64,000 bases of DNA from Tunturibacter psychrotolerans (GCF_040359615.1 NZ_CP132942.1:2790001-2854000), one strand, 5' to 3'; counted from the first letter of the stretch, positions 1 through 10,318 are shown. Notes: generated from the letters alone by a model not told the origin. Made by a program: numbers and translations.

Positions 1-616
1 CAGGACGATCGAGGCCGACTTGATCTAAAATCCAGGCCGTCGGATCCAGCAATGTCTTGTCGGCCACTCCGGTTTCGTATTGCCATTGGGTCGACTTTTG
101 ATCGACCAGAAAGTTGAGCGCCTTCCGGTTCTCCGGCACAGGATCAGCCCAATACTTCTTGATCGGATTCCAAAATTCGAGTAGCCCCTCCTCATATGCG
201 TTGCCATTCTGGACGACGAGAGCCTGCACGCGATCTGGCAGCCGCAAGGCAAGCCGATAACCGATGGGCGCGCCGTAGTCCATCACATAAAGCGAATATT
301 TCGTGAGGTTCAGTGCCTTGACGAACTGCTCAACGACGTTGGTCAGATTCTCAAATGTATAAGCAAAGCTCTCGTGGCTGGGCATGCTGCTCAAACCAAA
401 TCCGGGATAGTCAGGGGCTACAACGTGAAATGAGTTCGCAAGCAACGGAATGAGATTACGAAACATATTCGACGAAGTGGGAAATCCGTGGAGGAGAAGA
501 ATCGTAGGTGCGGATTCTGGGCCTGCTTCTCGGTAGAACACGTCTTGCTCACTCACGCGAACCGTTTTGTAGTGGACAGGGAATGTTTCTTGCTTAGAAG
601 AGATCTTCGTTGTCAT
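1..616 (-). CDS. alpha/beta hydrolase, haloalkane dehalogenase/epoxide hydrolase type (3' end outside window)
   Basis: The frame stays open from the ATG at 616 to the window edge (about 205 residues seen). The ATG has a GGAG about 10 bases upstream. An LLLHGFP oxyanion-hole motif lies near residue 45. The nucleophile elbow reads VMDYGAP, so the nucleophile is Asp rather than Ser; in this superfamily that marks haloalkane dehalogenases, epoxide hydrolases and dehalogenase-like enzymes. The charge-relay Asp and His lie beyond the edge. It resembles the hydrolase at 25916-26917 (shared DYGAP and NGNAYEEGL segments) but lacks that gene's Tat-type leader, so it is probably cytoplasmic. The substrate cannot be told from the sequence. 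Confidence 0.85.
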   Translation of the reverse strand, partial: MTTKISSKQETFPVHYKTVRVSEQDVFYREAGPESAPTILLLHGFPTSSNMFRNLIPLLANSFHVVAPDYPGFGLSSMPSHESFAYTFENLTNVVEQFVKALNLTKYSLYVMDYGAPIGYRLALRLPDRVQALVVQNGNAYEEGLLEFWNPIKKYWADPVPENRKALNFLVDQKSTQWQYETGVADKTLLDPTAWILDQVGLDRP

Positions 617-945
617 CGTGCATCTCCATTTAAATAGATTTCCGATTGCTTCAGGGATGACGAAAGCCACCCCAGATCTATCAAGTGGCCCATACGAATA
701 CGCCAGTTATAGCAGGTTTGCGACGTCTTCACTGCTCGGATCTTGCCGTACTCGTTTGCTCAACGCCGATATTTTTACCGCGATCGACCGCTAAGAGCGC
801 AGATAACTGAGGTGCAAACAACTGGATTCAGTGCTCGTAACGATATTTTAACGCCACAGAGCAACGAATCCGCGCCAACACACCTCATATGACCTGTAGC
901 CATTCCGCGAACGGCGGCAAATTGCGGTAAGAAAGAAGGTCAATC
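617..945. other. intergenic region
   Basis: Divergent promoter region between the hydrolase (minus) and the small membrane protein gene (plus). I see no ORF, RNA gene or clear repeat in it. Confidence 0.5.
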
Positions 946-1095
946 ATGTTTCTCATTCTGGCTGTCGTTTTGGTTTTACTTTGGCTGGGCGGTTTCTTTG
1001 TGCTTCACGTTAGCAGCTTCCTCATTCACCTGCTGCTGATCTTCGCTTTGATATCGATCATCATGAATTTTGTCAGCGGCAGACGCACAGTCTAG
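946..1095 (+). CDS. small membrane protein, lmo0937 family (49 aa)
   Basis: A 49-residue frame starts at ATG 946 with AGAAGG six bases upstream. It is almost entirely hydrophobic: two membrane segments (about 1-18 and 22-40) are joined by HVSS, and the protein ends with the polar tail SGRRTV. This matches the pattern of the lmo0937-family (DUF5670) membrane proteins, which typically end in GRR and are about 50 residues long. Their function is unknown; related genes are often found among stress genes. It is followed directly by a strong bidirectional terminator that it shares with lon. Confidence 0.75.
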   Translation: MFLILAVVLVLLWLGGFFVLHVSSFLIHLLLIFALISIIMNFVSGRRTV

Positions 1096-1122
1096 CCTCG
1101 AGATGGACACTTATCCAAGACA

Positions 1123-1150
1123 AAGGCCGAACCCATCTGGGCTCGGCCTT
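1123..1150. terminator. bidirectional Rho-independent terminator between the small membrane gene and lon
   Basis: An 8-bp stem (AAGGCCGA / TCGGCCTT) is extended inward by CCC/GGG around an ATCT loop. It is followed on the plus strand by TTGTTG and on the minus strand by TTTGTCTT. It lies between two convergent genes. Confidence 0.85.
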
Positions 1151-1170
1151 GTTGTTGAACTAGCTAAACT

Positions 1171-3597
1171 CTACTGATGCGCGATAGGCTGAGGAATCTC
1201 GATCCCAGCTGTAGGCATGACGTTTGCGAGGGCTTCAGGAGTCTCTTCCTGTAGTTCGGGCAGATTGCCCTCAAGCGCCAGCTTCAGCACCTGGTCCATC
1301 TCCTCGACAAAATGCAACTTCATGCTGGTCTTCAACAACTCCGGAAGATCTGCCATATCCTTGCGGTTCTCCTCCGGCAGAATTGCTTCGAAGATCCCGG
1401 CCCGATGCGCGGCTAACAGCTTTTCCTTCAGGCCGCCAATCGGAAGCACCTTACCACGTAGCGTAATCTCACCGGTCATAGCAATATCCCGTCTCACCTT
1501 GATCTTGGTAAGCGCACTCGCAAGCCCAGTAGCTAGAGTAATGCCAGCCGACGGACCATCCTTCGGAATCGCTCCCTCCGGTACGTGCACATGGATATCC
1601 ACGTTCTTATAAAAATCCTTCGCCAAGCCGAGATGATGCGAGCGCGACCGAATATAAGTCAGAGCAGCCTGGGCCGATTCCTGCATCACATCGCCAAGCT
1701 GTCCGGTGGCGGTCATCTTGCCTTTGCCGTCAAGCACCTGCACCTCGGTTTGCAGAATCGTCCCACCCATCTCCGTCCAGGCAAGGCCTGTGACAAGACC
1801 AACCTCGCTCTTCTCGTGCACCTGTGAGTCGCGGAACTTAGCTACGCCTAAAATGTCCGCAAGGTTCTCCCCGGTGATTTTCTCCTTGTGCTCCGCGCCG
1901 TTCTTGACCACTCGCCGAGCAACCTTCCGGCATACATTACCGATTTCGCGCTCTAAATTCCTGACGCCAGCCTCGCGCGTATAACCGCGAATGATCTGCT
2001 TCAGGGACGCGTCCTCAAAGACGATCTGCTCTTCGGTCAATCCTGTGGCTTCCCGCTGCTTTTTCACCAGGTACTGCTTGGCGATCTCAAGCTTCTCGAT
2101 CTCGGTGTAACCATGCAGCCGTAAGATCTCCATGCGATCCTGCAGCGGGCCCGGAATCGTATGCAGCACATTCGCTGTCGCGACGAACAAAACCTGTGAT
2201 AGGTCGTATTCAACGTCCAGATAGTGGTCTTGGAACGAAGTATTCTGCTCCGGATCGAGCACTTCGAGCAACGCACTCGCAGGGTCGCCGCGGAAATCTG
2301 AAGCCATCTTGTCGATCTCATCCAACATGAACACCGGATTTTTGGTCCCAGCCTTCTTCATCGACTGGATAATCTGCCCCGGCAACGCACCAATATATGT
2401 CCGCCGATGCCCACGAATCTCTGCTTCGTCACGAACGCCACCCAGCGACAACCGCACGAACTTACGACCCGTGGCTTTGGCAATCGACATCCCCAGCGAA
2501 GTCTTTCCTACACCCGGAGGTCCCACAAAACAGAGAATCGAGCCCTTCGGATTCTTCACGAGCTGACGAACAGCAAGAAACTCAAGAATCCGTTCCTTGA
2601 TCTTCTCCAGCCCGTAGTGATCTTCGTTCAAAATCTGTTCTGCATGCTCGATCGAGCGAATCTCCTTCGACCGCTTCTTCCAGGGCACAGCCAGCAACCA
2701 GTCCAGATAGTTCCGCGACACCGTAGACTCAGCCGACATTGGGGGCATCGCCTCCAACTTCTTCAGCTCCTGAAGCGACTTCTCCAAAACGTCCTTGGGC
2801 ATCGCCGCCGCTTCAATCTTCTTCTTCAGCTCATCGAACTCCGACTTCTCTCCACGACCAAGCTCCTTCTGGATAGCCTTGATCTTCTCGTTGAGGTAGT
2901 ACTCCTTCTGAGCCTTCTCCATCTGCCGCTTCACACGCGACTGGATGGTACGATCCATATTCAGCTTTTCAATGGCCACATCCAGCACATCCGCAACCTT
3001 GGTCAGCCGATTCTCCGGATCGAAAACTTCGAGCAGCTGCTGCTTCTCCTCGATAGACAGCTGCAGGTTCGCTGCGATCGTGTCAGCCAGCTTGGCAGGC
3101 TCATCGGCGCGCACACTTGCCGCCATCGTCTCGTAGTTCAGCGACTGCTGCAGCTTCACATACTGCTCAAACAGAGAGTGGACCCGCTGCATCAACTGCT
3201 CCACCTGGGGAGTCATCTCTAGCTGCGTCTGGCCGGTGCGAACCGTCGCTACAAAAAAGCCGTCGACATCATTGATTTCAGTTGCGCGCGCCCTCTCTAC
3301 ACCCTCAACCAGCACTTTAATGTTGCCATCCGGCATTTTGACGCTCTGAACGATGTTGCCAATCGTTCCAGTCTCGTAGATGTCGTCTGCATTTGGTTCG
3401 TCCACGGAGGCGTCGTGCTGCGTTGCAAGAAAGATCTTCCGGTCGCCTGATAGCGCTTCTTCCAAGGCCCGAACGCTGGACTCGCGTCCAACGACAAAAG
3501 GCGTCATCATATGGGGAAAGATGACCATGTCACGAATGGGCATCATTGGAAGCTTGCGAACATCGCCGCTTAGCGCTTTTTTTGGTTGATTTGTCAT
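1171..3597 (-). CDS. lon: ATP-dependent Lon protease
   Basis: 808 residues, the usual length for a bacterial LonA. The order is an N-terminal substrate-binding domain (about 15-210), a coiled-coil linker (220-285), an AAA+ module with Walker A GPPGVGKT at 359-366 and Walker B FMLDEID near 423-429, and a C-terminal serine protease domain with Ser683 in PKDGPSAG and Lys724 in GGLKEK (catalytic dyad). Lon degrades misfolded and regulatory proteins in the cytoplasm. It is the last gene of the tig-clpP-clpX-lon block; a 246-bp gap to clpX suggests its own promoter. A strong terminator follows. All key residues are present. Confidence 0.98.
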   Translation of the reverse strand: MTNQPKKALSGDVRKLPMMPIRDMVIFPHMMTPFVVGRESSVRALEEALSGDRKIFLATQHDASVDEPNADDIYETGTIGNIVQSVKMPDGNIKVLVEGVERARATEINDVDGFFVATVRTGQTQLEMTPQVEQLMQRVHSLFEQYVKLQQSLNYETMAASVRADEPAKLADTIAANLQLSIEEKQQLLEVFDPENRLTKVADVLDVAIEKLNMDRTIQSRVKRQMEKAQKEYYLNEKIKAIQKELGRGEKSEFDELKKKIEAAAMPKDVLEKSLQELKKLEAMPPMSAESTVSRNYLDWLLAVPWKKRSKEIRSIEHAEQILNEDHYGLEKIKERILEFLAVRQLVKNPKGSILCFVGPPGVGKTSLGMSIAKATGRKFVRLSLGGVRDEAEIRGHRRTYIGALPGQIIQSMKKAGTKNPVFMLDEIDKMASDFRGDPASALLEVLDPEQNTSFQDHYLDVEYDLSQVLFVATANVLHTIPGPLQDRMEILRLHGYTEIEKLEIAKQYLVKKQREATGLTEEQIVFEDASLKQIIRGYTREAGVRNLEREIGNVCRKVARRVVKNGAEHKEKITGENLADILGVAKFRDSQVHEKSEVGLVTGLAWTEMGGTILQTEVQVLDGKGKMTATGQLGDVMQESAQAALTYIRSRSHHLGLAKDFYKNVDIHVHVPEGAIPKDGPSAGITLATGLASALTKIKVRRDIAMTGEITLRGKVLPIGGLKEKLLAAHRAGIFEAILPEENRKDMADLPELLKTSMKLHFVEEMDQVLKLALEGNLPELQEETPEALANVMPTAGIEIPQPIAHQ

Positions 3598-3843
3598 CTC
3601 TCTCCAATTAGACGTTAAAACGCCGGAAATGATGCAACGGCGTTGCGGCTTCAGGTGATTGTAATTCCTCGGACCTTATAAAGGTATTCCACAAAATTCG
3701 CCCGATAAAAATTGAACTGCGATTCGCTTCTTAAACAGCAATCGCAACGACAGCTTAAGCCGTTGCGACACACTGAACATCGAAAGAAAATGAACTAAAC
3801 ACAACAGTACTTAGCAATCCGCGCTCCATAACCGCGCATTCCC

Positions 3844-5130
3844 TTAACCTGCTTTTTCCAATAGCATCGGGAGAGTCAGACTGTGTTTCTTCACCATCTC
3901 CGCTGTGATGGAGAGCTCTTTGACCTTCTTGTTGCCAGGAACGTAATACATCAGATCCAGCATCAACTCTTCCAGAATCATCCGCAGACCGCGCGCTCCA
4001 ACCTTCCGCTGCAGGGCCTCACGAGCGATCTCTCGCGCAGCCTCTTCGGTGAAGATCACCTTTACACCCTCGTAGTCGAATAGCTTCGTATACTGCTTCA
4101 AGATAGCATTGCGCGGCTTTGTCAGAATCTCTACCAGGGCCACCTCATCCAACTCGTCTAGGATCCCGAGCACTGGCAACCGGCCGACAAACTCAGGAAT
4201 CAACCCGTACTTCAACAAATCCTGCGGCTCTGCCTGACGCAGCAGTTCTGCATCTCGCTGAGCCCGGATCGGCGTTACATCTCCATCTTTCGCGTCGGGA
4301 TCGGCAATTGCCTTGAACCCCAGTGCCTTTTTGCCAATCCGTCGCCCGATCACCTTCTCGAGGCCAACAAATGCTCCTCCGCAGATGAAGAGAATGTTTG
4401 TCGTGTCAACAGCAGTAAACTCCTGGTGGGGGTGCTTCCGTCCCCCCTGGGGTGGGACATTGGCAACCGTCCCCTCCAACAGCTTCAACAGGGCCTGCTG
4501 TACTCCCTCACCTGAAACGTCACGGGTAATCGAGGGGTTTTCATCCTTGCGTCCGATCTTGTCGATTTCGTCGATGTAGATGATCCCGCTCTGCGCACGC
4601 TGCACATCGCCGTCTGCGGCTTGCAGCAGTTTCAATATGATGTTCTCAACGTCTTCGCCCACATATCCCGCCTCAGTCAACGTGGTGGCGTCGACAATCG
4701 CAAACGGCACATCCAGCATCTTGGCCATCGTCTGTGCCAGCAGTGTCTTACCGGACCCCGTCGGTCCCACCAGCAAAATATTCGACTTCGCCAGTTCCAC
4801 ATCGTTGCCGCGGGTCTTGTTCATCTGAATGCGCTTGTAGTGGTTGTAGACAGCCACTGCGAGCTTCTTCTTCGTCTGGTCTTGCCCGATGACGTACTCA
4901 TCCAGAAAAGCCTTTACCTCCTGAGGTTTAGGCAGATGGGCCGGCGCGGCGCCGGGCTGCGTCTCGGTGCGATCGTCTTCCAGAATCGAGTTGCAAACCG
5001 CGACGCACTCATCACAGATATAAGCCCGTGGATAGTCCGAAGGAGATGAGATCAGCTTGGCAACGGCGTCCTGCGATTTGTGGCAGAAAGAACAGCGAAG
5101 AGATTCGTCTGAGCCCCGTGAAGTTTTCAT
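3844..5130 (-). CDS. clpX: ClpX, ATPase subunit of the ClpXP protease
   Basis: 428 residues. The N-terminal zinc-binding domain has C13-x2-C16 and C39-x2-C42. The AAA+ domain has Walker A GPTGSGKT near residue 120 and Walker [10 protein letters not shown] near 185. ClpX unfolds substrates and threads them into ClpP. It lies directly downstream of clpP on the same strand; the roughly 165-bp gap holds a strong hairpin (5248-5280) that may reduce readthrough. Nothing is missing. Confidence 0.98.
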   Translation of the reverse strand: MKTSRGSDESLRCSFCHKSQDAVAKLISSPSDYPRAYICDECVAVCNSILEDDRTETQPGAAPAHLPKPQEVKAFLDEYVIGQDQTKKKLAVAVYNHYKRIQMNKTRGNDVELAKSNILLVGPTGSGKTLLAQTMAKMLDVPFAIVDATTLTEAGYVGEDVENIILKLLQAADGDVQRAQSGIIYIDEIDKIGRKDENPSITRDVSGEGVQQALLKLLEGTVANVPPQGGRKHPHQEFTAVDTTNILFICGGAFVGLEKVIGRRIGKKALGFKAIADPDAKDGDVTPIRAQRDAELLRQAEPQDLLKYGLIPEFVGRLPVLGILDELDEVALVEILTKPRNAILKQYTKLFDYEGVKVIFTEEAAREIAREALQRKVGARGLRMILEELMLDLMYYVPGNKKVKELSITAEMVKKHSLTLPMLLEKAG

Positions 5131-5247
5131 AGATGCGACTACTCCTGAGTCGTGCGCGCAACAAAGTCTTACTCTAAGTTTACACCCGATTCAACTTACA
5201 AAGCATGGTTCGAGGGTGCACCACAGTACCCCGAAATGGTCATATAC

Positions 5248-5280
5248 GCAAGAACCCGAACCATTGGTCCGGGCTCTTGC
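5248..5280. terminator. hairpin between clpP and clpX, possible attenuator
   Basis: Two 15-base arms (GCAAGAACCCGAACC and GGTCCGGGCTCTTGC) pair except for two mismatches around a 3-base loop. There is no clean T tract on the minus strand, so partial termination or mRNA end protection is more likely than full termination. Confidence 0.5.
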
Positions 5281-5296
5281 AATACGAGTGCCATAG

Positions 5297-5887
5297 TTAT
5301 GTGCGAGGCCGGTCAATGATATCGTCGATGATCCCGTACTCTTTGGACTGCGCGGCCGTCATAATGAAGTCGCGCTCCACATCTCGCTCAATCCGCTCCA
5401 GCGTCTGGCCTGTGCTGGCGCTCATCAGCTTATTGGTAATCTCGCGAATCCGCAGAATCTCTCGCGCATGGATGTCGATATCGGTAGCCTGACCGCTTAG
5501 CCCGCCCATCGAAGGCTGATGGATCAGGATTCGCGAATTCGGTAGGGCAAATCGCTTGCCTTTCTTGCCCGCCATCAACAAAAACGCGCCCATGCTGGCA
5601 GCCTGCCCAATGCAGAAAGTCACCACATCGTTCTTGATGTACTGCATCGTGTCATAGATCGCCAAGCCGGCTGTGATCGATCCACCTGGCGAGTTGATGT
5701 AGAGCTGAATGTCCTTCTCTGGGTCCTCGCCGCTCAAAAACAGCATCTGCGCAATGATCACATTGGCAATATTGTCATCGATCGGTGTGCCCAGAAAAAT
5801 GATGTTGTCCCGCAGCAGACGGCTGTAAATGTCGTAGGCGCGTTCGCCCCGACTCGTCTGCTCGATCACCATCGGTACTAGTCCCAT
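5297..5887 (-). CDS. clpP: ClpP, proteolytic subunit of ClpXP
   Basis: 196 residues from the ATG at 5887, the normal ClpP length, with a GAGAG ribosome-binding stretch just upstream. A TTG ten codons earlier would extend the frame but would give an unusual N-terminus. The catalytic Ser98 is in GQAASMG and His123 in LIHQPSMGG; the third residue is an Asp in the ERDVERD stretch. ClpP forms the tetradecameric serine protease chamber fed by ClpX and, in organisms that have it, ClpC (encoded at 10423-12891). It lies 45 bases downstream of tig. Confidence 0.97.
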   Translation of the reverse strand: MGLVPMVIEQTSRGERAYDIYSRLLRDNIIFLGTPIDDNIANVIIAQMLFLSGEDPEKDIQLYINSPGGSITAGLAIYDTMQYIKNDVVTFCIGQAASMGAFLLMAGKKGKRFALPNSRILIHQPSMGGLSGQATDIDIHAREILRIREITNKLMSASTGQTLERIERDVERDFIMTAAQSKEYGIIDDIIDRPRT

Positions 5888-5932
5888 AACACTCTCTTTC
5901 TTTCTGTCCGTTAGCAATCCGACAACTTCACT

Positions 5933-7366
5933 CTACGAAGCCAGCTTCTCGTAGAGCACGCTTCCAGTCTTCTCGCGCCGCATCTGCTCGCGAATCCGGT
6001 CCAGGCCGCCATCGTTAGACAGCCTGTCACGAAGGGTCTCCAGTGGCTCACGCGATTGAATCGAGAGCAACAACAGCTCGCGCTCCAAATCATCCTCGCT
6101 CAACGTGACACCCTCTACCTCGGCGATACGGTCGAGGATCATCGAGACCTTCACCTCGTTCACCGCGAGATCGCGCTGAGAGGCGCGCAACTGCTGGAAG
6201 TCCAGCTTGCGCATATCCTCAACCTTCATGCCCTGTTGAGCCAGCGCACGCAGCCCGCGATCCAGCCGTGCCTCGATCTGTTGCTGCACGAACGCCTCCG
6301 GAACAGGGAACTGGAACTTCTCGATGAATTCTCCGAGCATCTTGTCCTTCGCGGCATTCTCGAGGGCGCTCTTCTTGCGATCCGACGCATGCTCGCGCAG
6401 TTTCGTCTCGAACTCATCCCAGCTCTCGTAGTTGCCCAACTGCTTGGCGAACTCCGCATCCCGCTCAGGGAAGCTCTTATGCTTGATGCCCTTCACGGTC
6501 ACGTCGTAGCTCACTGTCTGTCCTGCAAGACGCCTCTCGCCGAAGTCTGCTGGATACTCCACTTCGAACTTCAGCTCCTGACCAGCTTTCGCTCCGCGTA
6601 GCGCTTCGTTGAAGGCAGCCAGTGTATTCTTCCCGCCAATCTCGATCAGCACATTCTCGCCCGTAATCGGTTCTTTGGTCGAAGCGTTATCGACTCCATC
6701 CTCGGTCACCGTCTGCGCCAGATCCTTAATATCGCCACGGAACTGGATCTCCGCCCAGTCGCTATCCACCAGCGGCCGATCTTCTTCAACCGGCTCAACG
6801 GTCGCGTGGCTGTCCAGCACGCGGGCCAACTCCGCGGCGTACTCCTCATCAGTCAACGCAGCCTCAGGCTTCGTCACCGAAACACTGTCGTAGCCCGCAA
6901 CGTTGATCTCAGGAGCGACTTCAAACGCGGCCTTGAACTTCAGTGGCTGTCCATCGAATAATTGCAGGTCGAGCAACTGTGGCTCTGACACGGGGCGAAG
7001 TTTCTGTTCGTCGATCGCCTTACGGAAACGCTCCGACACCAGGCTCTCCAGAACCTCTTGCCGAACTTCCTTGGCAAATTTCGATCGCACCAGCGTCTCC
7101 GGTACCTTGCCTGCGCGAAAGCCAGGGATCCTTGCCAGCTTCTGGTACCGTTTCACCACGGTCTTGAAGCTCTTCGACACCTCATCCGCTCCAACCTCTA
7201 CCTCAATCTCTCGGGTCAGTTCCGGGTTCAGGGCAGGCGCGTGCTGATGTGCATGCTCATGGTCGTGAGCGTGGTCATGATGCTCATGGTCGTGGGTATT
7301 CGCTACTTCTGGCTGCAACTCTGCAGTCTCATTTGTCTCTGTCATCTCAGTCGGGGTCAAATCCAT
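5933..7366 (-). CDS. tig: trigger factor with a His-rich N-terminal extension
   Basis: 477 residues, longer than the usual 430-450. After about 46 extra residues come the ribosome-binding domain (IPGFRAGKVP signature), the PPIase FKBP-like domain (about 195-290) and the C-terminal chaperone arms. The extension (residues about 24-43) alternates His with Asp, Glu and Ala and could bind metal ions; this is inferred from composition only. The start at 7366 has GGAAGG almost touching the ATG; a second ATG eight codons in is possible and would keep the His stretch. The protein assists nascent chain folding. It is first in the tig-clpP-clpX-lon block. Confidence 0.95.
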   Translation of the reverse strand: MDLTPTEMTETNETAELQPEVANTHDHEHHDHAHDHEHAHQHAPALNPELTREIEVEVGADEVSKSFKTVVKRYQKLARIPGFRAGKVPETLVRSKFAKEVRQEVLESLVSERFRKAIDEQKLRPVSEPQLLDLQLFDGQPLKFKAAFEVAPEINVAGYDSVSVTKPEAALTDEEYAAELARVLDSHATVEPVEEDRPLVDSDWAEIQFRGDIKDLAQTVTEDGVDNASTKEPITGENVLIEIGGKNTLAAFNEALRGAKAGQELKFEVEYPADFGERRLAGQTVSYDVTVKGIKHKSFPERDAEFAKQLGNYESWDEFETKLREHASDRKKSALENAAKDKMLGEFIEKFQFPVPEAFVQQQIEARLDRGLRALAQQGMKVEDMRKLDFQQLRASQRDLAVNEVKVSMILDRIAEVEGVTLSEDDLERELLLLSIQSREPLETLRDRLSNDGGLDRIREQMRREKTGSVLYEKLAS

Positions 7367-7546
7367 GCCTTCCAGTCAGCGTCTGTTTATGCCGCACCGT
7401 CGCCGATACCCTGACGAGCGCGATCCACGCCTCTTATCTACTGTACGAGTCCGGGACTGAGGGGGTCAAACCTCACGCCATCTTTCACTGTCTCCCGGCC
7501 GACCGGAAGCCGCAATCCAACCAGTTCAATCCACGGAAAAGCTGCA

Positions 7547-8965
7547 CTAAAAGTGCTCCGGCGAGGCCGAACTCAGGGAGAATATCTCTAATCGAATCCT
7601 CCACTGGGTTGACTGCCCCGGCTGCAGCACCACCATCCCGGTATCTTCCTCTTTGGCCCATTCTCGCCCGAAGGGATCATCGTAGTTAAACTGCGGCTCG
7701 ATCGAAATAAACGATCCATCGAGCGGAGCGTACACCTGCAAGGCCTTGATGGCGGGTGACGTCGCGGTGATTCGCAGCCCATAGTCGCTCTCCGGATCGC
7801 GCAACTCTGCCACCGGTCCATCTGCCATCATGCCCCGCTTCAAATGCACAAAGCTGTCGTCGAGGTTCAAGGCGCCCAGTTTGGCTCCATTCCGGCCTGT
7901 AAAGTCATACTCGGTTCCCGTAACCGGCAGGAGGCGCCCACTCAGTTCACCGGTGCGGCGATCCTTCACCTCCGCTCGCAGCCCCTCCGGCAGCCGCAGA
8001 ATCATCTGCCCGCGATGTCCGCTAAGAATGGCAAACCTTGGGTGCCAACCAATCCCGATCGGCTCCGCGGTATCGCCGATATTATGGGCGACGATCCGCA
8101 TCTCAATTAGCCGCCCGCTTAGCTCGACGGTCGTAGTAATCTCCGTTTGCGAGAGCCAGTGGCCATCAAAATTCCCGGGCCGAAACGTTGCTCTTGCCTC
8201 TCCTCCATCCGGCATAATATTCGTATTTACCGAGGTGGAGGGTTCCTTCAGCAGCAGGCCGCCGGCGGCTACCGCCCCGTCCAGCCCATAGCTATCCTTC
8301 ACGCTCGTCGGCAGGTTCAAATGAGCTCCTCGCCATACAGCCGTCAGGTCCGCCCCATCCGGTGTCCGCGTCCCCGAGAGACGGCCTGCCCAGGGCGTTT
8401 CAATCGCCGCGCCCATCGCCAGGCTCTTTGCTCCTGTTGCATCCACCCCACCGCCGCTCAACTGTTCCGTCGCTTCGCTCAATGGCGGCGAGGCGAGCAG
8501 ATTCACCTCGCCCTTCTGTGGAAGATAAGCCGAAATCTGCAGCATGTTCATCCCACGCCCCGGCAGTAGAGTAGCCGACAGAAACTCGGGGCCGCTTCCA
8601 CCTATCATCTGCGTGCGCTGCAGTTTGATGACCTCCTGCCCACCCGGACGAAACAGAACATCCTGCTTCGGCTTAGCTCGAAGCTGCTTCTTGAGCATCG
8701 CAAACTGTCCCAATCTGTGGGTTCGCCATCCAAAGGCCAAACCCGCCAGCAGCACCGTCAAAACCAGCATAGTCAGCATGCCGGAGCGCATCACCGCCAC
8801 ATGCCATATGCTTCGGCGACGCTTAGCGGCCCACTCCTTCAGGAGCGCCCAATACATCCTGCTCAGTCTCGGATCTTCCAACTTCCCGCCTATTCCCGTC
8901 GTGACATACGACATCATTCTACTTAGTTGTTTGACGCACCCATCGTCACTACCGTCTGCCTCCAA
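7547..8965 (-). CDS. membrane-anchored aldose 1-epimerase-like protein
   Basis: 472 residues. A cytoplasmic N-terminus is followed by one membrane segment (about 60-82) and then a galactose mutarotase-like beta-sandwich. The GWHPRF motif carries the expected catalytic His and SIEPQFNYDDPFG the catalytic Glu of aldose 1-epimerases. Most mutarotases are soluble, so the anchor would place this domain outside the inner membrane (inferred). It could interconvert sugar anomers or act on a different sugar. It is divergent from the UDGb gene, with only 14 bases between starts, so the first start may be too far upstream; internal Met codons at residues 17 and 18 are alternatives. Confidence 0.8.
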   Translation of the reverse strand: MEADGSDDGCVKQLSRMMSYVTTGIGGKLEDPRLSRMYWALLKEWAAKRRRSIWHVAVMRSGMLTMLVLTVLLAGLAFGWRTHRLGQFAMLKKQLRAKPKQDVLFRPGGQEVIKLQRTQMIGGSGPEFLSATLLPGRGMNMLQISAYLPQKGEVNLLASPPLSEATEQLSGGGVDATGAKSLAMGAAIETPWAGRLSGTRTPDGADLTAVWRGAHLNLPTSVKDSYGLDGAVAAGGLLLKEPSTSVNTNIMPDGGEARATFRPGNFDGHWLSQTEITTTVELSGRLIEMRIVAHNIGDTAEPIGIGWHPRFAILSGHRGQMILRLPEGLRAEVKDRRTGELSGRLLPVTGTEYDFTGRNGAKLGALNLDDSFVHLKRGMMADGPVAELRDPESDYGLRITATSPAIKALQVYAPLDGSFISIEPQFNYDDPFGREWAKEEDTGMVVLQPGQSTQWRIRLEIFSLSSASPEHF

Positions 8966-8979
8966 CTATCATTAGAAAA

Positions 8980-9696
8980 GTGACGCCAGCCAACACACAA
9001 AGTACGTCCCCACTCCTGCTGCAGATTCGCGAAACCATCATCACTTGCGAGCGCTGCCCACGCCTTCGCGATTACTGTCGTGGTATCGGCGAAACCAAAC
9101 GCCGGGCCTACCTCGACCAGACCTACTGGTCACGCCCTGTACCCGGCTTCGGCGATCCTCGAGCCCGAATCCTGATCCTCGGTCTCGCCCCAGGTGCTCA
9201 TGGAGCCAACCGGACTGGCCGTCCATTCACCGGGGACGGCTCCGGCGACTTCATGTATCCGGTTCTCCACGAACTCGGGCTTGCCAGCAAGCCTCGTGCT
9301 GTCACCCGCGACGACGGCCTCAAGCTGCGTCACGCGTGGATCGCTTCCGTCGTCCGCTGCGCCCCGCCCGGCGACAAGCCCCTCCCGCAAGAGATTCGCA
9401 ACTGCGGCACCCACCTCGCCCACGAGATCCAGGCCCTCCCGCGCGTGCGCGTCGTGGTGTGCCTCGGAAAGATTGCTTTCGATGGATATATGGCCTTTCT
9501 CTTGCAAACTGGCGTCATCACCCGCAAATCTGACTACCACTTCTCGCACGGAGCCGAATATCTTCTACCGAATGGCCTGCATCTTCTCGCCACCTACCAC
9601 CCATCTTTGCGTAACACCAACACGGGTCGCCTGGACCGCGTGATGTTCACTCGCGTCTTTCTACGGGCGAGGGAACTGGCCGGACTCTCTGTTTAA
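8980..9696 (+). CDS. uracil-DNA glycosylase, family 5 (UDGb)
   Basis: 238 residues from a GTG start. Four cysteines (C23-x2-C26, C127, C142) fit the iron-sulfur cluster ligands of family 4/5 enzymes. The active-site motif GLAPGAHGANRTGRPFTGDGS (about 68-88) has Ala-His where family 4 has Glu, which is typical of UDGb. HPSLRN near residue 205 is the second conserved motif. The enzyme removes uracil and other deaminated bases from DNA. Its stop codon overlaps the stop of a small minus-strand gene. Confidence 0.9.
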   Translation: MTPANTQSTSPLLLQIRETIITCERCPRLRDYCRGIGETKRRAYLDQTYWSRPVPGFGDPRARILILGLAPGAHGANRTGRPFTGDGSGDFMYPVLHELGLASKPRAVTRDDGLKLRHAWIASVVRCAPPGDKPLPQEIRNCGTHLAHEIQALPRVRVVVCLGKIAFDGYMAFLLQTGVITRKSDYHFSHGAEYLLPNGLHLLATYHPSLRNTNTGRLDRVMFTRVFLRARELAGLSV

Positions 9697-9788
9697 AGCT
9701 GGTTCTTCTCACCGAATACGTCTAAGGCAAAAAATGCAGGCCCCACGATCATTGCAAGAAAAACAAGCGCGATTACAACGTCTCTCAT
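9693..9788 (-). CDS. small hydrophobic protein (31 aa)
   Basis: The frame starts at ATG 9788 with AGAGGTGA five to six bases upstream and ends at TAA 9693-9695, overlapping the convergent UDGb stop. The 31 residues form one membrane segment (about 4-22) followed by a charged tail GEKNQL. I do not recognise a family. The good ribosome-binding site and the clean hydrophobic span argue that it is translated. It may be a single-pass stress or regulatory peptide; function is unknown. Confidence 0.5.
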   Translation of the reverse strand: MRDVVIALVFLAMIVGPAFFALDVFGEKNQL

Positions 9789-9987
9789 CACTCACCTCTT
9801 CCACAATGTAGCGTGCCGCTCCTGAGTCCTCGCAGCACATACAAAATCAGGGAGCCGCTTCGCCATTACCTTGAAAGATTCCTCGTAACTGCTTCAAACG
9901 CTTCGCAATATCAAGAAGCAACCAACCAAATACCACCCCTGCGAATCCAACCTATCAGAGAAGCAAAATCTCGCACGAGGTATTCGA

Positions 9988-10284
9988 ATGAGTGCAAAGA
10001 ACTACTGGCTCGCCTTCGGAATTGGAGTTTCCGCTGGGGCAGCAATCGCTCTCCTTTATGCTCCCCAAACCGGAGTCAAAACTCGCAAGCAGATCCGCAA
10101 GAGAGCGGAGGACGCTGGTGATTATCTGGAGGACGCGGGCAACTACCTTAAGGCTCAAGCCGAGCGCCTCAGCGACGAGGCCCAGAAGGCCATCAAACGC
10201 ACCAAGGGCCAGGTAGAGTACGCCGTCGATAAGGCAGGCGACGCCGTCAACAGTGCTGTCAAAACTGCTCAATCTCTGGTTTAG
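9988..10284 (+). CDS. YtxH domain-containing protein
   Basis: 98 residues. An N-terminal membrane segment (about 5-25, GIGVSAGAAIALLYAP) is followed by the TGVKTRKQIRKRAEDA stretch and an Ala/Lys/Glu-rich amphipathic helix to the end. This is the YtxH layout: a short membrane anchor and a long helical tail, often induced by general stress in other bacteria. Function is unresolved. Confidence 0.8.
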   Translation: MSAKNYWLAFGIGVSAGAAIALLYAPQTGVKTRKQIRKRAEDAGDYLEDAGNYLKAQAERLSDEAQKAIKRTKGQVEYAVDKAGDAVNSAVKTAQSLV

Positions 10285-10318
10285 AGTTTTTCACTGTACC
10301 AATCTGCCTTCTCTGGAA

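Noticed and set aside
2407..3222. 271-codon plus-strand frame inside lon
   Set aside because: Leu/His/Arg-rich antisense shadow of a clearly conserved gene.
5888..5917. Ten-codon longer ClpP from a TTG
   Set aside because: The ATG at 5887 gives the standard N-terminus and has a GAGAG upstream.
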